A stretch of 64,000 nucleotides of DNA from Closterium sp. NIES-65 (taxonomy: Eukaryota > Streptophyta > Zygnematophyceae > Desmidiales > Closteriaceae): contig CANXME010002321.1 of assembly GCA_948144175.1 (NCBI GenBank), forward strand, positions 186,001-250,000. Direction: 5' to 3'. The number at the start of each line of letters is the position of its first letter. Positions within the stretch are counted from its first letter, which is position 1. A model generated the notes under the pieces. The model saw only the letters and a program-made list of their open reading frames with translations, was not told the origin of the DNA and did not search any database. The position numbers and the translations under genes are program-made. This document shows positions 52,622 through 62,693 of the stretch, piece after piece.

Positions 52622-52626
52622 CTGCT

Positions 52627-53355
52627 CAGCCACACTCCCAGCCCGTACCACCTTTGGCTTGCTAAAGCTCGGATAGGTCAACCGGTTAGGAGGGCGCACA
52701 TCTCTCCTAAGATGCTCAGCCGGACGTGCGGCACCTTGTGGAGCACCTTGCTGCTGCTGCTGCGGCTGCTGCTGCTGCGGCTGCTGCCGCTATTGCAGCT
52801 GCTGCTACTCCTCCACCTCAGGTTCTCCCCCATCCTCAGTCACCCCTGAGATCTCATCCTCTGAGACAATGACCTGCACTTGCTTCGAAGGCCGCTGCAC
52901 CTCATCGGCTTCAATGATCAGCGGTGTAGTAGGAAGCTTCTGCTGCTGCTGCTTCCACTCCTTGTAGTATAAGGACTCGAGGAACTTCACATCCCTCGAC
53001 ACAGTCAGCTGCTGGCTGGTCAAGTCCCATATCAACCAGCCTTGTGATCCTTAGCAAGCCCCAAGTGCACACCCCATCTCCCAAAAGCCTCCAGTTTTCC
53101 CCTCTTCTCTTTCGGCACATGAAACACCACCATGCTCCCGTAGGCTCTCAGCATGTTCACTGCTGGTGCACTCCCATACCACTTGGTATAGGGGACCCAC
53201 TGCTTGTCCCCCACAGTTGCCAGCACCCTGTTCTTCACAAGGGCGACCTGCCGCAGTGCAGTCACCCAAAACGTATCCGGCAGCCCTGCACGCCCAAGGA
53301 CAGTGCGAGCACCTTCCTGCAGGGTCCGGTTGAACCGCTCAGCCACGCTGTTCTG
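52627..53355 (-). pseudogene. Copia-A2 integrase C-terminal half and Gln-rich linker
   Basis: From 53355: QNSVAERFNRTLQEGARTVL, ALVKNRVLATVGDKQWVPY, RWGVHLGLAKDHK, a shift near 53040, WDLTSQQLTVSRDVKFLES, then EPEVEE, TAG at 52805-52807 and a CAG-rich stretch with a second TAG. NRLTYPSFSKPKVVRAGSVA ends at the Copia-C2 insertion. The first TAG matches one in Copia-A (8180). Confidence 0.85.
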
Positions 53356-54066
53356 CTAAGGGTTGTAGGGCCCTGTGAGCTGATGCTGGATCCCCTTCTT
53401 CTTCAGCACCACCTCAAAATCAGCGCCAATGAATTCTCCGCCGTTGTCAGTGCAGATCACCTTCACCTTGTGTCCGCTCTCCTTTTGAGCTCTCGGCATC
53501 CACTCCTTAAGAACAGCCGCTGCCACCTCCCACTTAGACTTCAGAGGGTAGACCCACACCGCACGCGTGTGGTCGTCCACAATCGTCAAGAAGTAGCGGC
53601 TCCCCGAGAGAGAAAGGGCCCTTGTAGGGCCCACCACATCCATGTGCACAAGTGCGAGTGGTGCCTTGGCTGGTCCTGTGCTGCTGCTGAAGGGAAACTT
53701 TGTGAACTTGGTCTCAAGGCATGTAGGGAAGCTCCCAATCTCCTTCGCTGCCCCTTCACCACCAACCCCCTTCAAGCTCCCATCTATCACCAACTTCTGC
53801 AGCATAGGAAAGTTCACGTGACATAGCCTCTCGTGCCACGTCTCCCAATCGGCCTCACCACTCCCAGATAAAGCCTTTGCCCACGCAGCTATCCCATCCA
53901 AACCAGCAAGCACCTCACCATGTGGCTGCTGTGGCTGCTGCACCTTCTTGACTGCATCCAGGGCCCCATCAGTTGGTGAAGTCTCCTCTCCTCCCGCAGT
54001 TGCTTTAGCCGTTGCTGTTGCTGGAGGTTTCCTATCCCAAGGAATGATGGGCAGCTGCCATAGGTC
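53356..54066 (-). pseudogene. Copia-A2 integrase N-terminal half
   Basis: From the element S insertion: TDLWQLPIIPWDRKPPATAT, zinc region WHERLCHVNFPMLQKL and CLETKFTKFPFSSS (the first Cys of CPTC is Phe here: SFPTCLETK), core HMDVVGPTRALSLSGSR, IVDDHTRAVWVYPL, CTDNGGEFIGADF, then YNP and TAG 53356-53358 where Copia-A has Gln (YNPQQNG). Confidence 0.85.
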
Positions 54067-54204
54067 TGTCAGAATCCCAACCACTAGACCATTGGGATAA
54101 AAGGGCTTGTTAAGTAGCGGGTCAGTGCGCCCATAACCCCCCGTGACAACGAGCCTGTAACCCTTCCATAGGATCAATCGGGGATCACCAGTGAACCTCT
54201 GACA
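54067..54204 (-). repeat. 3' LTR of element S
   Basis: 138 bp, TGTCAGAATCC to CCTCTGACA. Confidence 0.9.
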
Positions 54205-54273
54205 CCCCCCCGCACTGGGATGCCCGAAGTGCACACACTGGGATTCGAACCCGAGACCTTCGCTCTAATACCA
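54205..54273 (-). other. 69-bp core of element S: primer site, tRNA T-arm-like sequence, purine tract
   Basis: On the minus strand it starts TGGTATTAGAGC (primer-binding site, 54262-54273), passes through GGGTTCGAATCCCAG (a tRNA T-arm or pol III B-box match), and ends GGGGGGG (54205-54211) next to the LTR. Reading the other strand, the T-arm-like and CCA-like ends resemble the 3' half of a tRNA. A full cloverleaf is not present. Confidence 0.85.
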
Positions 54274-54411
54274 TGTCAGAATCCTAACCACTAGACCATT
54301 GGGATAAAACGGCTTGTTAAGTAGCGGGTCAGTGCGCCCATAACCCCCCAGGACAACGAGCCTGTAACCCTTCCCTAAGATCAGTTGGGGATCACCAGTG
54401 GACCTCTGACA
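54274..54411 (-). repeat. 5' LTR of element S
   Basis: 138 bp, same ends as the partner; followed by AGGTC. Confidence 0.9.
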
Positions 54412-54416
54412 AGGTC

Positions 54417-54896
54417 TTTGATGCAAGTGCTCTTCTCCTCCAAATCCCTGAGCAGCAACTTCTCAAGCTTCACACCGCAGCTCGTTGGGCTGAATGTAAC
54501 CTTAGCCTTGCTTTTCTACAATCGGCGCACAAAAGAAGGTTAGCGGACAAACCTTTCAACCAACAGCACATTCCCCAGCCCCACAAGGCCCCCATTGGCT
54601 CCCATTACCTTGGCATTCCCAACACCAATCAAAGGGAGCAAAGCACCTGAAGCGGCAGCCACAAACTTGATCTTCCTAAGGGGCTTTACCTTATCATGCA
54701 AATCTGCCCTCGGTGTCATGTAACTAATGCAACCTGAATCGATCACCCAGTGAGTGAGGGGGTGCATCACAACCTTCCCAACTGAACCCACATCATCCAC
54801 ATTCCCTTGCACATCCTCAACCATGAGGAACATCCCAGGGTCAGCTTTACCTTGTGCACCATCACCTTGTGCACCTGAACCTTGCACAACACCACC
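54417..54896 (-). pseudogene. Copia-A2 protease
   Basis: Begins after TGA 54897-54899 (Arg in Copia-A). Reads GADPGMFLMVEDVQG-type sequence, THWVIDSGCISYMTPRADLH with DSG intact, GALLPLIGVGNAKVMGANGG, LLVERFV and a shift near 54540, then a degraded RRL-type tail up to the element S insertion. Confidence 0.8.
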
Positions 54897-55481
54897 TCAT
54901 GCACGTTCACCACTTGGCGGCTTCATGCCGGGGGGCGCCCATCCCTCAGGCCGGCTGAAACACTTGAACCATGGGTGTCCAGCCTTCTTGCAGTACCAGC
55001 ACGCATCCTCCATTCGGGTGCTCCCCCTGCCACCAGAGCTCCCATGCCCCTCATTGTAGTCACCTCGGCCTCTCCCTCTGCCAAAGCCTCTCCCACGGCC
55101 TCGGCCTCTCCCACCCCCTCTTCCTCTGCTGCCTCCTGCAGCTCCATGCCCCTCAGCATTTTTGTTGGCAACACCACCTCCCGTGTGGCGCCTGCGGAAT
55201 TCCTCCTGCAGGATCCGCTGCCATAGCCACTCAGGTGTCCACTGGTCCTGCTGAACGTTGAGGGTGGGGATGAGGTTGTCCCACGAGTTGTCGAGCATCA
55301 AGATGATCTTGGTGCATTGCTGCATCTGCGACACCTCGCTGCCCGCCGCTGCCATCTTCGCATATGTGTCCTTGATCTTGTCAATGACTGGCTTCACATC
55401 ATCTCCCGATCACATGGAGATGGCCGCCAGCTCCTTCTCGAGCACGATCACCATGGGCAGCGTGTTGGGCTGACTCACGTC
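54897..55481 (-). pseudogene. Copia-A2 Gag C-terminal part with nucleocapsid
   Basis: In frame after TAG near 55482. It has a second stop near 55410, then KPVIDKIKDTYAKMAAAGSE, NVQQDQWTPEWLWQRILQEE, RGRGRGRGFGRGRGRG, and knuckle CWYCKKAGHPWFKC. It ends at TGA 54897. The RG-rich segment probably binds RNA. Confidence 0.83.
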
Positions 55482-55796
55482 CTACAATAGCTTCCACGCC
55501 TTTGGACCAGAGTCGTCCAACTCAACCAAGTCCTTGATGTGCTGGAACATGTCGCTGTTGACCAATTGAAAGATGAGGTCGAACAACACCGCGCTCCGCT
55601 CAATCCACCGATCTCGAGCATCTCCTTCCTCGGGCATCTTCTCTTCTCCCATCGCAAGTTTCAGCAGCTTGTATCGCTTAAAGACGCTCCTCATCCGCCC
55701 GCTCCATTCGTCGTAGTTGGAGCCATCCAACGCCTCAATCTTGGATGGTGGCGGCTCACTCCTCTTCTCAGCTGCTTCTCCACTCCCTTGACTCAT
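55482..55796 (-). pseudogene. Copia-A2 Gag N-terminal part
   Basis: ATG 55796 (MSQGSGEAAEKRSEPPPSKI) then LDGSNYDEWSGRMRSVFKRY, KLLKLAMGEEKMPEEGDARD, DMFQHIKDLVELDDSGPKAW. It ends at TAG where Copia-A has Arg. It shows the start that Copia-A has lost. Confidence 0.85.
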
Positions 55797-55971
55797 CTCC
55801 TCTGCTCCCTATCACAGGTTTCAGCTCCCCCTTTTGCTGTCCACACCAAAGTCCCACAATATTTTCACAAGTGTCGGCGCCAACGAAATTTCGGCAAGAG
55901 TTTCCCCTTAGTGGAAGTCACATGCAACCTCTAGAACTCCACTTAGGCACGCCCACAGGCCATGGTGGGTC
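55797..55971 (-). other. Copia-A2 5' leader
   Basis: Noncoding; matches Copia-A 10831-11007 almost base for base up to GGTGGGTCTATG, where the filler starts. Confidence 0.8.
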
Positions 55972-56060
55972 TATGTGCACACGGACGGGCCGGCACCTGG
56001 CCACATTCACCCGGCAGCCTAGGTCGAGCCTGTACAGACTGACTACCGTCTCTCCTCCAG
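55972..56060 (+). other. 89-bp filler copied from an E-type copia
   Basis: TATGTGCACACGGACGGGCC to TCTCTCCTCCAG matches Copia-I 57426-57512 with about three differences. It replaces about 700 bp of the Copia-A2 LTR and primer site (compare Copia-A 11008-11714). The left join shares TATG with both partners. Confidence 0.8.
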
Positions 56061-56062
56061 CA

Positions 56063-56237
56063 CTTGAGCAGAGGAGTCACTTCAAATATCTGCTCAAGCC
56101 AAATAATAATCACACACACTCAGAAAAATCAAACCACATCAAACACAAATTCTTGTACATGCTCACACAACGCATGCAACGCACGAACATATGATGGGAG
56201 GCAGACAGACGTGAATGCATATGATTGCATCACACAA
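56063..56237 (-). repeat. Remnant of the Copia-A2 5' LTR
   Basis: CTTGAGCAGAGGAGTCACTT to CATCACACAACG, homologous to the last 175 bp of the Copia-A LTR (11715-11889). Confidence 0.8.
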
Positions 56238-57215
56238 CGCTTTGCCCCACCGAGCTCACCGTTGATCTGCTCGAGGAGCGCCTCCTTGCAGCTGAGAAGA
56301 GCATAGTTGCTGTAGGAGCCTCTCGTGGCGACCCGCGTGGCCCTTTCTTTGAGGGGTATTCCCCCGTCCCCCTTTTGCCCTCTGTTGCTTCTGCTGCAGC
56401 TGTCGACCTCGTTGGCACCGAGGAGGTCGGGGCTGCGTCTGCTCCTAGTGGGAGGCGCCACAACGGCACGGGCAAGGGGGGCAAGGGTGGTGGAGGAGAC
56501 GGAGGAAGCGGTGGTGGTGGCGGTGGAAGCGGCGGCGGGGGTGGGGGTGGAGGTGGAGGCGGTGGTGGGAGAAGGGGCGGTGGCGACGGTGGAGGTGGAG
56601 GCGGCGGTGGTGGCGGTAGTGAAGGTGGCGGAGGCGGAGGTGCTGGCCGGTGTGGAGCAGCACAACGTAGGGGCTTTGGCGGCACAGCAGCAGTCGCGTT
56701 CCCGTGAGGCCCCGTCGCCCCAGCAGCTTCGTGAGTGGTACGCTGGGCGTGGGAGGTCTGGCGGTGCTGGTCCCAGCGCTTACGTTCTCCGCACTGGTGA
56801 CCGCCGTGGGGAGACGTGAGGGCTGCCGCATCCGACGCAGCGCTATTATGGCCATCTGACTGACGCCTCGCATGCACAGTTTCCTGACGCCACTGAGCTC
56901 CCTCGCTGGGGTGATCTGCTTAGGTCGGGGATTGCTATCTTTGATCTTGATTACGATGCTATCCTTGCTGCTATGTATGCTATGACTATTAGTGCTGAGG
57001 GTGACTGTTACCCGTGTGGGCCGCCCGACCAGGGCATTGAGGCTGCTGCTCTAGGTTCTAGTGAGTCTGCTGCTCCAGGTGCCAGTGAGTCTGCTGCTCC
57101 AGGTGCTGGTGAGTCTACTCTCTCAGGTACCGCGTCAGCTGAGGTCTTGCACACTTTCACCCTTGACTCAGGTGCTTCCCGTTCCTTCTTTCATGACTGC
57201 ACCACCCTCACGCCG
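56238..57215 (+). pseudogene. Copia-I Gag C-terminal half and protease active site
   Basis: CPTELTVDLLEERLLAAEKS, VAVGASRGDPRGPFFEGYSP, a poly-Gly tract (56500-56650), a shift near 56680, SPQQLREWYAGRGRSGG, YVLRTGDRRGE and TGA near 56817, HPTQRYYGHLTDA (two Cys ligands lost), FDLDYDAILAAMYAMTISAE, Ala/Ser repeats, then protease FTLDSGASRSFFHDCTT near 57160-57205 with DSG intact. Confidence 0.85.
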
Positions 57216-58631
57216 CAGTCGGCCAGTTGCGGTCTCCCTGGCTGACCCCTCTGGGGGTCCAGTCCTTGCGCACTCCTCTACGGTTCTGCCGTGTCAGGCA
57301 GTCCCGTCTGGCTCACTGTCGGGTCTCCACCTCGCCTCGTTCTCTATGAACTTGGTGAGTGGAGCTGACCTTCAGGACGTGTGGGTCGACCAGTTCACTC
57401 CTGGAGGTCAGCGGGTGACCCACTGTATGTGCACACGGACGGGCCGGCACCTGGCCACATTCAACCGGCAGCCTAGGTCGAGCCTGTACAGACTGACTAT
57501 TGTCTCTCCTCCAGTTGTTGAGTCTGGTCAGGTAGCCGCGTCTGGTCAGGTGTTTGCTGCAGCGTCCAGGTCTGGTCCTAACTCTGCCCCTTGCTCGTGT
57601 CGCCTCCTGTCTTACCAGACTCTCCTCTGGCAACACCGCCTTGGTCACCCCTCCCTGCCTCGTCTCCGAGGCATGGCCTCTCGTGTCCTTGTCTCTGGTC
57701 TTCCCCGGTCTCTCCCTCCCCTTCCCTCGGGGCCGGCCCCTACCTGCGTTCCCTGCGTCGAAGGGTGGCAGCGCACCGCTCCTCACTCCTCTGAGTTCCC
57801 TCCGACAGAGGCTCCCCTGCAGACTCTTCACATGGACGTGTGGGGCCCAGCCCGCGTCCGGGGACAGGGTCACGAGCGTTACATTCTGCTGGTCGTTGAC
57901 GACTACTCGCGATACACCACAGTCTTCCCCTTGCGCCACAAGGGTGAGGTCACTGAGGTGCTGATCGACTGGATCCGCGCTGCTCGTCATCAGCTCAGTG
58001 AGAGTTTCGGCTCGGACCTTCCTGTTCTGCGTCTGCACTCCGACAGAGGTGGAGAGTTTTCCTCCGACCTTTTGCGAGCCTTCTGTCGTGCGGAGGGCAT
58101 CCGCCAGACGTTCACGCTTCCGGCCTCTCCACAGCAAAATGGGATTGTTGAGCGCCGCATTGGCATGGTCATGGACGTCGCTCGTACGTCCATGATCCAT
58201 GCGGCTGCTCCCCATATTCTGTGGCCGTTCGCGGTTCAGTACGCTGCGCATCAGCTCAATCTCCAGCCCCGGGTCTCCATGCCGGAGACCACACCTGCTC
58301 TGCGGTGGGCGGGGAAGGTTGGCAATGAGTCTGCGTTCCGTGTCTTGGGATCTCTGGCTTTTGTCCGTGATTGGTTTGGGGATAAGCTGTCCTCCCGTGC
58401 TGTTCCCTGCGTCTTCCTTGGCTTCCCCCCTGACGCGCCTGGTTGGTGGTTTTACCACCCCACCTAGCGCCGTGTTCTGTCCTCTTATGACGTCACGTTT
58501 GACGAGTCGGTTCCTTACTACCGTCTCTTCCCCTACTGCACCGCCCCCCTCTTCCCCACCCGCCACTCTTCCTAGCACCAGGTCCTCCTCCAATAGACCC
58601 CCTTCCCCCTCAGGGTTCTGCCCCCTCAGGT
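57216..58631 (+). pseudogene. Copia-I integrase
   Basis: A shift near 57215 leads to RPVAVSLADPSGGPVLAH, the zinc region LLWQHRLGHPSLPRL (first His to Gln) with CVPCVEGWQ, the core HMDVWGPARVRGQGHERY, LVVDDYSRYTTVFPL, LHSDRGGEFSSDLLRA, NGIVERRIGMVMDV and FVRDWFGDKLSSRAVP. TAG at 58465-58467 replaces Ser (YHPTSRR in Copia-E). The sequence then reads SSYDVTFDESVPYYRLFPY before another shift. Confidence 0.87.
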
Positions 58632-59450
58632 GTGTCTCAGGTAGACGCAGTCGAGCCTGTCGATGTAGCTGTTGACTCTGGTACTGCTAGGGGTGCTGAG
58701 CATGCGGGTGCCGGGTCTAGGGGTGCTGAGCCTGAGCGTGCGGAGCCTGGGGCTGCTGAGCCTGAGCGTGTGGGGCCTGGGGGTGCTGAGCCTGAGCGTG
58801 TGGAGTCTGGGGGTACTGAGCCTGGGGTTGCTGAGTCTGAGGGTGTGGAGCCTGGGAGTGCTGAGTGTGAGGGTGCGGAGCCTGGGGGAGCTGAGCCTGA
58901 GGGTGCTGAGCCTGCGGTTGCTGAGACTGGGGGTGCTGAGTCTACTGGAGTTCCTGCTGGTGCCTCGTCTCGGCGGGAGACTCTCTCTCCACCGCAGCTG
59001 CGAGAGTGGTTTGCTCGCCGCTGGAGACTCCAACGAGGTGCTACTGCTGGAGCTGGAGCTGCTGGAGGTCCTGCTGGCGGTACTACTGGTGTAGGAGCTG
59101 CTGGAGGAGCTGGAGCTGCTGGAGCTGGAGGTGCTGCCGTAGCTGGAGCTGCTGGAGGTACTGCTAGTGCTGGTACTGCTGGAGGTGCTGGAGCTGCTGG
59201 TCTCGGAGGTGCTCGTACTGGAGGTACAGGAGCTGCTGGGGCTAGTGGTGCTACCGTAGTTGGAGCTGGAGGCACTAGTGTTGTTACTGCTGGAGGTGCC
59301 ACTGGAGCTGGAGCTGCTGGAGGTGCTGGAGCTGGTGGTGCTGCGGGAGCTGGAGCTGGGGACCCTGGAGCTGGGGGTGCTGGTGCTGTCTTTGCCGGTT
59401 CTAGAGGTGCTGTGTGGCAGCGGCCGTACTTCGTTCCACTTCTTCAGTAG
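58632..59450 (+). pseudogene. Copia-I integrase-RT linker (acidic and Gly/Ala repeats)
   Basis: SQVDAVEPVDVAVDSG, 10-residue repeats of the AEPERVGPGG type (58700-58930), LREWFARRWRLQRGATAG, then Gly/Ala-rich GAAGGAGAAG repeats (59040-59400), WQRPYFVPLLQ and TAG. The reverse strand shows Leu-rich frames, which are only the complement of the repeats. Confidence 0.8.
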
Positions 59451-60822
59451 GTTCTTGGCCTTCCACCTTCTACTGGTCCCACTCTTCCCTTAGTGCGCCC
59501 ACAGCTTGCCCACTCCCAGTCACAGCTACAGCCAACCTCTCCACTACCTGGTCACTCCCCTTACACTAGGCCGACTAGAGGTCTTACGGAGCGTCGTGAG
59601 CCAGAGTCTCGTCATGCGTCACCTGAGTCTCGTCCTGCGTCACCTGAGTCTCGTCTTGCGTCGCCTATTCGAACTGCTCGCACTGGTCGTCGTGTTCCGC
59701 GCCCGCGTCCTCCTCCTGTCCCGGGCACGCACCAGATGGCACTTCGTCCGTCCACTTCTCCGCAGCGTGTCCCTCTGCCGTCTCCTCCTGCGTCCTCTCT
59801 TCCTGACCTTACTGACCTGGGGTCTGACTCCCTTCGTGCTGCTAGTCCTGCTGTCACGCGTCACCTGGCCACTGTTGTCACTGACCCTTCCTTTAAGTCC
59901 ACTGCTGTGTCTGCTCTAGTTGCTGAGATTGTTGACTTTGCTGCCGCCTGTCGTCTAGACTACGCCGCTAGGCTTGTTGCTGAGTCTGAGTCTGAGTCTG
60001 TCTGTCCTCTGTCCGTCGGGGGTGAGTGTGCTCTTGGCACGGACGTCCTTGAGGACAGTCAGGAGGAGTTTGAGTGCTTTTCCGCTGCTTTACCTCATCT
60101 CGTGTCCATGCTGATTGCCCCTGAGGGAGACCTGGATGCCCCAGACATCCCGACCCCGCGCTCTTACGCAGAGGCGATAGAGGGTCCCTACTCCTCTCTG
60201 TGGCAGACAGCCATAGACGCAGAGATGGCTTCCTGGAAGTCCACAGGCACTTACGTCGACGAGGTTCCCCCGCCTGGGGAGAACATCGTCAGTGGCATGT
60301 GGATTTTCAGGGTTGAAGCGGCCGCCGGGATCTCCGCCTGTCTTCAAGGCGCATTACGTCGCACGAGGCTTCAGTCAGCGAGAGGGAGTTGACTTCTTCC
60401 AGACCTTCTCCCCTACCCCGAACATGACCACTCTTCAGGTTATGTTGCACGTCGCTGCTCAGCGTGACTACGAGCTTCACTCTCTTGACTTCAGCACTGC
60501 TTTCCTGCAGGGCAGCCTGCACGAGGAGATCAGGCTTCGCCGCCCACCTGGCTTCACTGGGTCGTTTCCTCCTGGTACCCAGTGGAGCCTCCGGCGGCCA
60601 GTCTACAATCTCCGCCAAGCGCCTTGTGAGTGGCACGACACACTGAGGATGACCCATGCGATTCTTGGCTATGCTCCTTATACTGCTGACCCGTCGCTGT
60701 TTCTACGCACCGACACCTCTCTGCCGCCATTCTACGTCCTCGTATACATCAACGATTTGATCTTTGCTACTTCTGACACTGAGGGACTCGCCCACGTGAA
60801 ATCGGAGCTGTAGAAGAGACAA
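59451..60822 (+). pseudogene. Copia-I reverse transcriptase
   Basis: VLGLPPSTGPTLPLVRPQ, Ser/Pro linker, RSYAEAIEGPYSSLWQTAID, a shift near 60312, KRPPGSPPVFKAHYVARGFS, LDFSTAFLQGSLHEEIRLRR, then catalytic motif YVLVYINDLIFATSD, so YVDD is YIND with the second Asp changed to Asn. TAG 60811-60813 replaces Gln (SELQKR). It is not active. Confidence 0.87.
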
Positions 60823-61727
60823 ACGTGCACAGACCTGGGTGAGCTGCGCATCTATATTGGCTTGCAGATTACCCGGGACTGAGCATAGCGCACCATTACT
60901 TTGACTAAGTCACACATGGTGCAGCAGGTCCTTCAGCCCTTCGGCTTCACGTACTCCTCGCCACAGCCCACTCCTCTGCCTACTCGCCACTCGCTCTCAG
61001 CTCTGCCTTCGGATGAGTCCGTAGAGCCGAGTGGCCCGTATTCAGAGCTTGTGGGTTGCCTCATGTACCTGATGACCTGCACTCGACCTGACCTGGCATA
61101 CCCTCTTAGCATCCTGGCACGCTATGTTGCTCCTGGGAGACTCCGACCATAGCACATGGATGCCGCTAAGAGGGTGTTGCGCTACTTGTGCAGTATGTCG
61201 GGCATGGGGATTGTGCTTGGAGGGCGGGCTCGAGTTGTCCTCACTTGTCACGCAGACGCTTCCTGGGCTGACGACTTGGCTACGCAGCGGTCGTCACAGT
61301 GTTACACTTTCAGCCTTGGCTCTTGCTCTATTTTGTGGCGTTATACCCGCTCGTCTTCTCTTCTCAGCTCCAGCTCTGAGGCTAAGATCTACGCAGGGGC
61401 CATGGCTGCACAGGAGTTACGCTGGCTCACCTACCTGCTGATCGACTTGGGAGAGCGGCCTCGTTCTCCTCCAGTTCTGTACGTAGACAACAAGGCCGCC
61501 ATTGCCTTGTATCAGGAGCACAGACTGGAGCACAGAATGAAGCACATCGCTCTACGTTACTTCCTTGCTCGAGAGTTGCAGCAGCGTGGTTAGCTTAGTC
61601 TTGCTTACGTGGCCACTCGGGCCAACACTGCTGATATCTTCACCGAGGCACTTTAGCCTTGTGATCATCAGCGATTCTGTACTGTTCTAGGCCTTGTGCC
61701 CATTGGGCCTCACTTGCTTACGCCTTG
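60823..61727 (+). pseudogene. Copia-I RT C-terminus and RNase H
   Basis: TCTDLGELRIYIGLQITRD, TGA and TAG near 60880-60888 (Arg sites), THSLSALPSDESVEPSGPYS-type region, LVGCLMYLMTCTRPDLAYPL, TAG 61150 (Glu), KRVLRYLCSMSGMG, CHADASWADDLATQRSSQCY, SSSEAKIYAGAMAAQELRW (catalytic Glu shifted to Lys nearby), VLYVDNKAAIALYQEHRLEH, TAG 61591 (Gln in Copia-E), ANTADIFTEAL, TAG about 61654, and the C-terminus HLLTP. Confidence 0.87.
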
Positions 61728-61942
61728 ACTTTGCTTGTACTGTGATCTTTGTACATATACCTGCATGCTTACACATGCTAGGTCGTGATCACTGTATTGT
61801 TTTTGGCCTTTATATAACTCTGCATGTGAACTGGCCTTGTGGCCATTTGCTTATGCTCAGAATGCGTGGTGACGTTGTGATCCACCCTGAGCTTGACCTT
61901 GATTGGTTCTCTTGCTTGTCCCCCACTTTGCCTATGGGGGTG
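61728..61942 (+). other. Copia-I 3' UTR and polypurine tract
   Basis: Noncoding, with TATATAA near 61811 and CCTATGGGGGTG ending at the LTR (purine tract about 61934-61942). The sequence CCACTTTGCCTATGGGGGTG is the same motif as in Copia-E, E2, F and H. Confidence 0.8.
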
Positions 61943-62064
61943 TGTCAGAACTATACTCTAGGCTATAGTTGGGCACTCCTTATGGGGTACAGTCTTGTTA
62001 GGTTTTGCTATACAAACCCTATACGGTTCTCATTCTAATCATTCTCATTCATTTCTTTGTAGCA
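61943..62064 (+). repeat. 3' LTR of Copia-I
   Basis: 122 bp, TGTCAGAACTATAC to CTTTGTAGCA, about 14 differences from the 5' LTR. Followed by GCGGC. Confidence 0.9.
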
Positions 62065-62591
62065 GCGGCTCTATGGATTCGATCCATGTGGCGTCCTTCG
62101 AGCAGCTTCAGCACATTGATCTTGTCCGGCGAAAATTTGAAGTAGCCGTACGCCGGCGCGATGCCTCCGTCACGACCAGCCGACGCATGACTTGCCGAAA
62201 TCATCCTGACTCTACTCCGCTGAGGAGAATGACGCCGACCATTGGTGTTGCCGCTCGAGTTGCTTGCAGCCGCCATCGACCGCAGCAGTTGCGCCTGCAT
62301 TCCGCCAACGCCAACGTCGGCGGCCCGAATCACTCCGCGAACCCTCGTGCTTCCACCGCCGACAACATTGCCGCCGTCACCTTCGTTGTGCATGGGTCGG
62401 GGAGAGGCGGACGCGCCGTCCGCTTCAGCACGGGGAGTGGGATGCTCACACGCCCACTACGCACGAGTTCCGAGGAGCAAAATCTCCAAGTCCGCCTCGC
62501 CGTACCCGCCTGCCTCGTGGCGTGCCCGAACAGCATCCAACCGCGCTTGCAGAATATCCTCTACTCCTGCATCGATTTCTTGGTCGTCCAT
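62065..62591 (-). pseudogene. Copia-C Gag, N-terminal part
   Basis: ATG 62591 (MDDQEIDAGVEDILQARLDA), RARHEAGGYGEADLE, TAG near 62460 (Val in Copia-C2), then HNEGDGGNVVGGG, GGIAPAYGYFKFSPDKINV, LKLLEGRHM. A frameshift near 62090 is needed to join WIESI at the Copia-I insertion. It matches the first about 170 residues of Copia-C2 Gag. This is the 5' end of the element whose rest lies at 35636 and 17856-21275. Confidence 0.85.
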
Positions 62592-62675
62592 GGCGGTCTA
62601 GTTGGTTGCCAGCCTACAACGACTTAGGTATAGAGCAAAATGTTGTCTAATCTGAAGGTTCTTACCCGGGGTCGG

Positions 62676-62693
62676 TCCACGCTCACCGCACTA
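62676..62693 (-). other. Primer-binding site of Copia-C
   Basis: The minus strand reads TAGTGCGGTGAGCGTGGA, nearly identical to Copia-C2 (TGG changed to TAG). Confidence 0.55.

Larger units (their letters stand above)
54067..54411 (-). mobile_element. Element S, 345-bp SMART-type mini LTR element, TSD AGGTC
   Basis: Two 138-bp direct repeats (54067-54204 and 54274-54411; about 9 differences) flank only 69 bp. The whole is bordered by AGGTC at 54062-54066 and 54412-54416 within the Copia-A2 protease-integrase region. The minus strand has the primer site at one side and a G7 purine tract at the other. It has no coding capacity. The size is in the range described for SMART elements, the smallest LTR retroelements. 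Confidence 0.92.
38107..56237 (-). mobile_element. Copia-A2, relative of Copia-A, carrying Copia-C2 and element S
   Basis: Minus-strand copia of the Copia-A family, located in Copia-I gag. The low-coordinate end is truncated inside RNase H, so the 3' LTR is missing. The 5' LTR is reduced to 175 bp. It is split by Copia-C2 (39585-52621) and by the 345-bp element S (54067-54411). No target duplication remains because both ends were rearranged. Confidence 0.85.
35769..62064 (+). mobile_element. Copia-I, E-type copia, TSD GCGGC, carrying Copia-A2
   Basis: 122-bp LTRs at 35769-35890 and 61943-62064, flanked by GCGGC (35764-35768 and 62065-62069) in Copia-C gag. Removing it rejoins Copia-C as WIESI + EPQLE, matching KEAIEPQLE of Copia-C2. 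The LTRs differ at about 14 of 122 sites, the oldest dated insertion here. It is interrupted by Copia-A2 between 38107 and 56237. Confidence 0.9.

Noticed and set aside
54205-54273. Possible tRNA gene on the basis of GGTTCGAATCCC
   Set aside because: Only a T-arm-like half is present; no D-arm, anticodon arm or A box, and it is framed by a primer-binding site and purine tract of element S.
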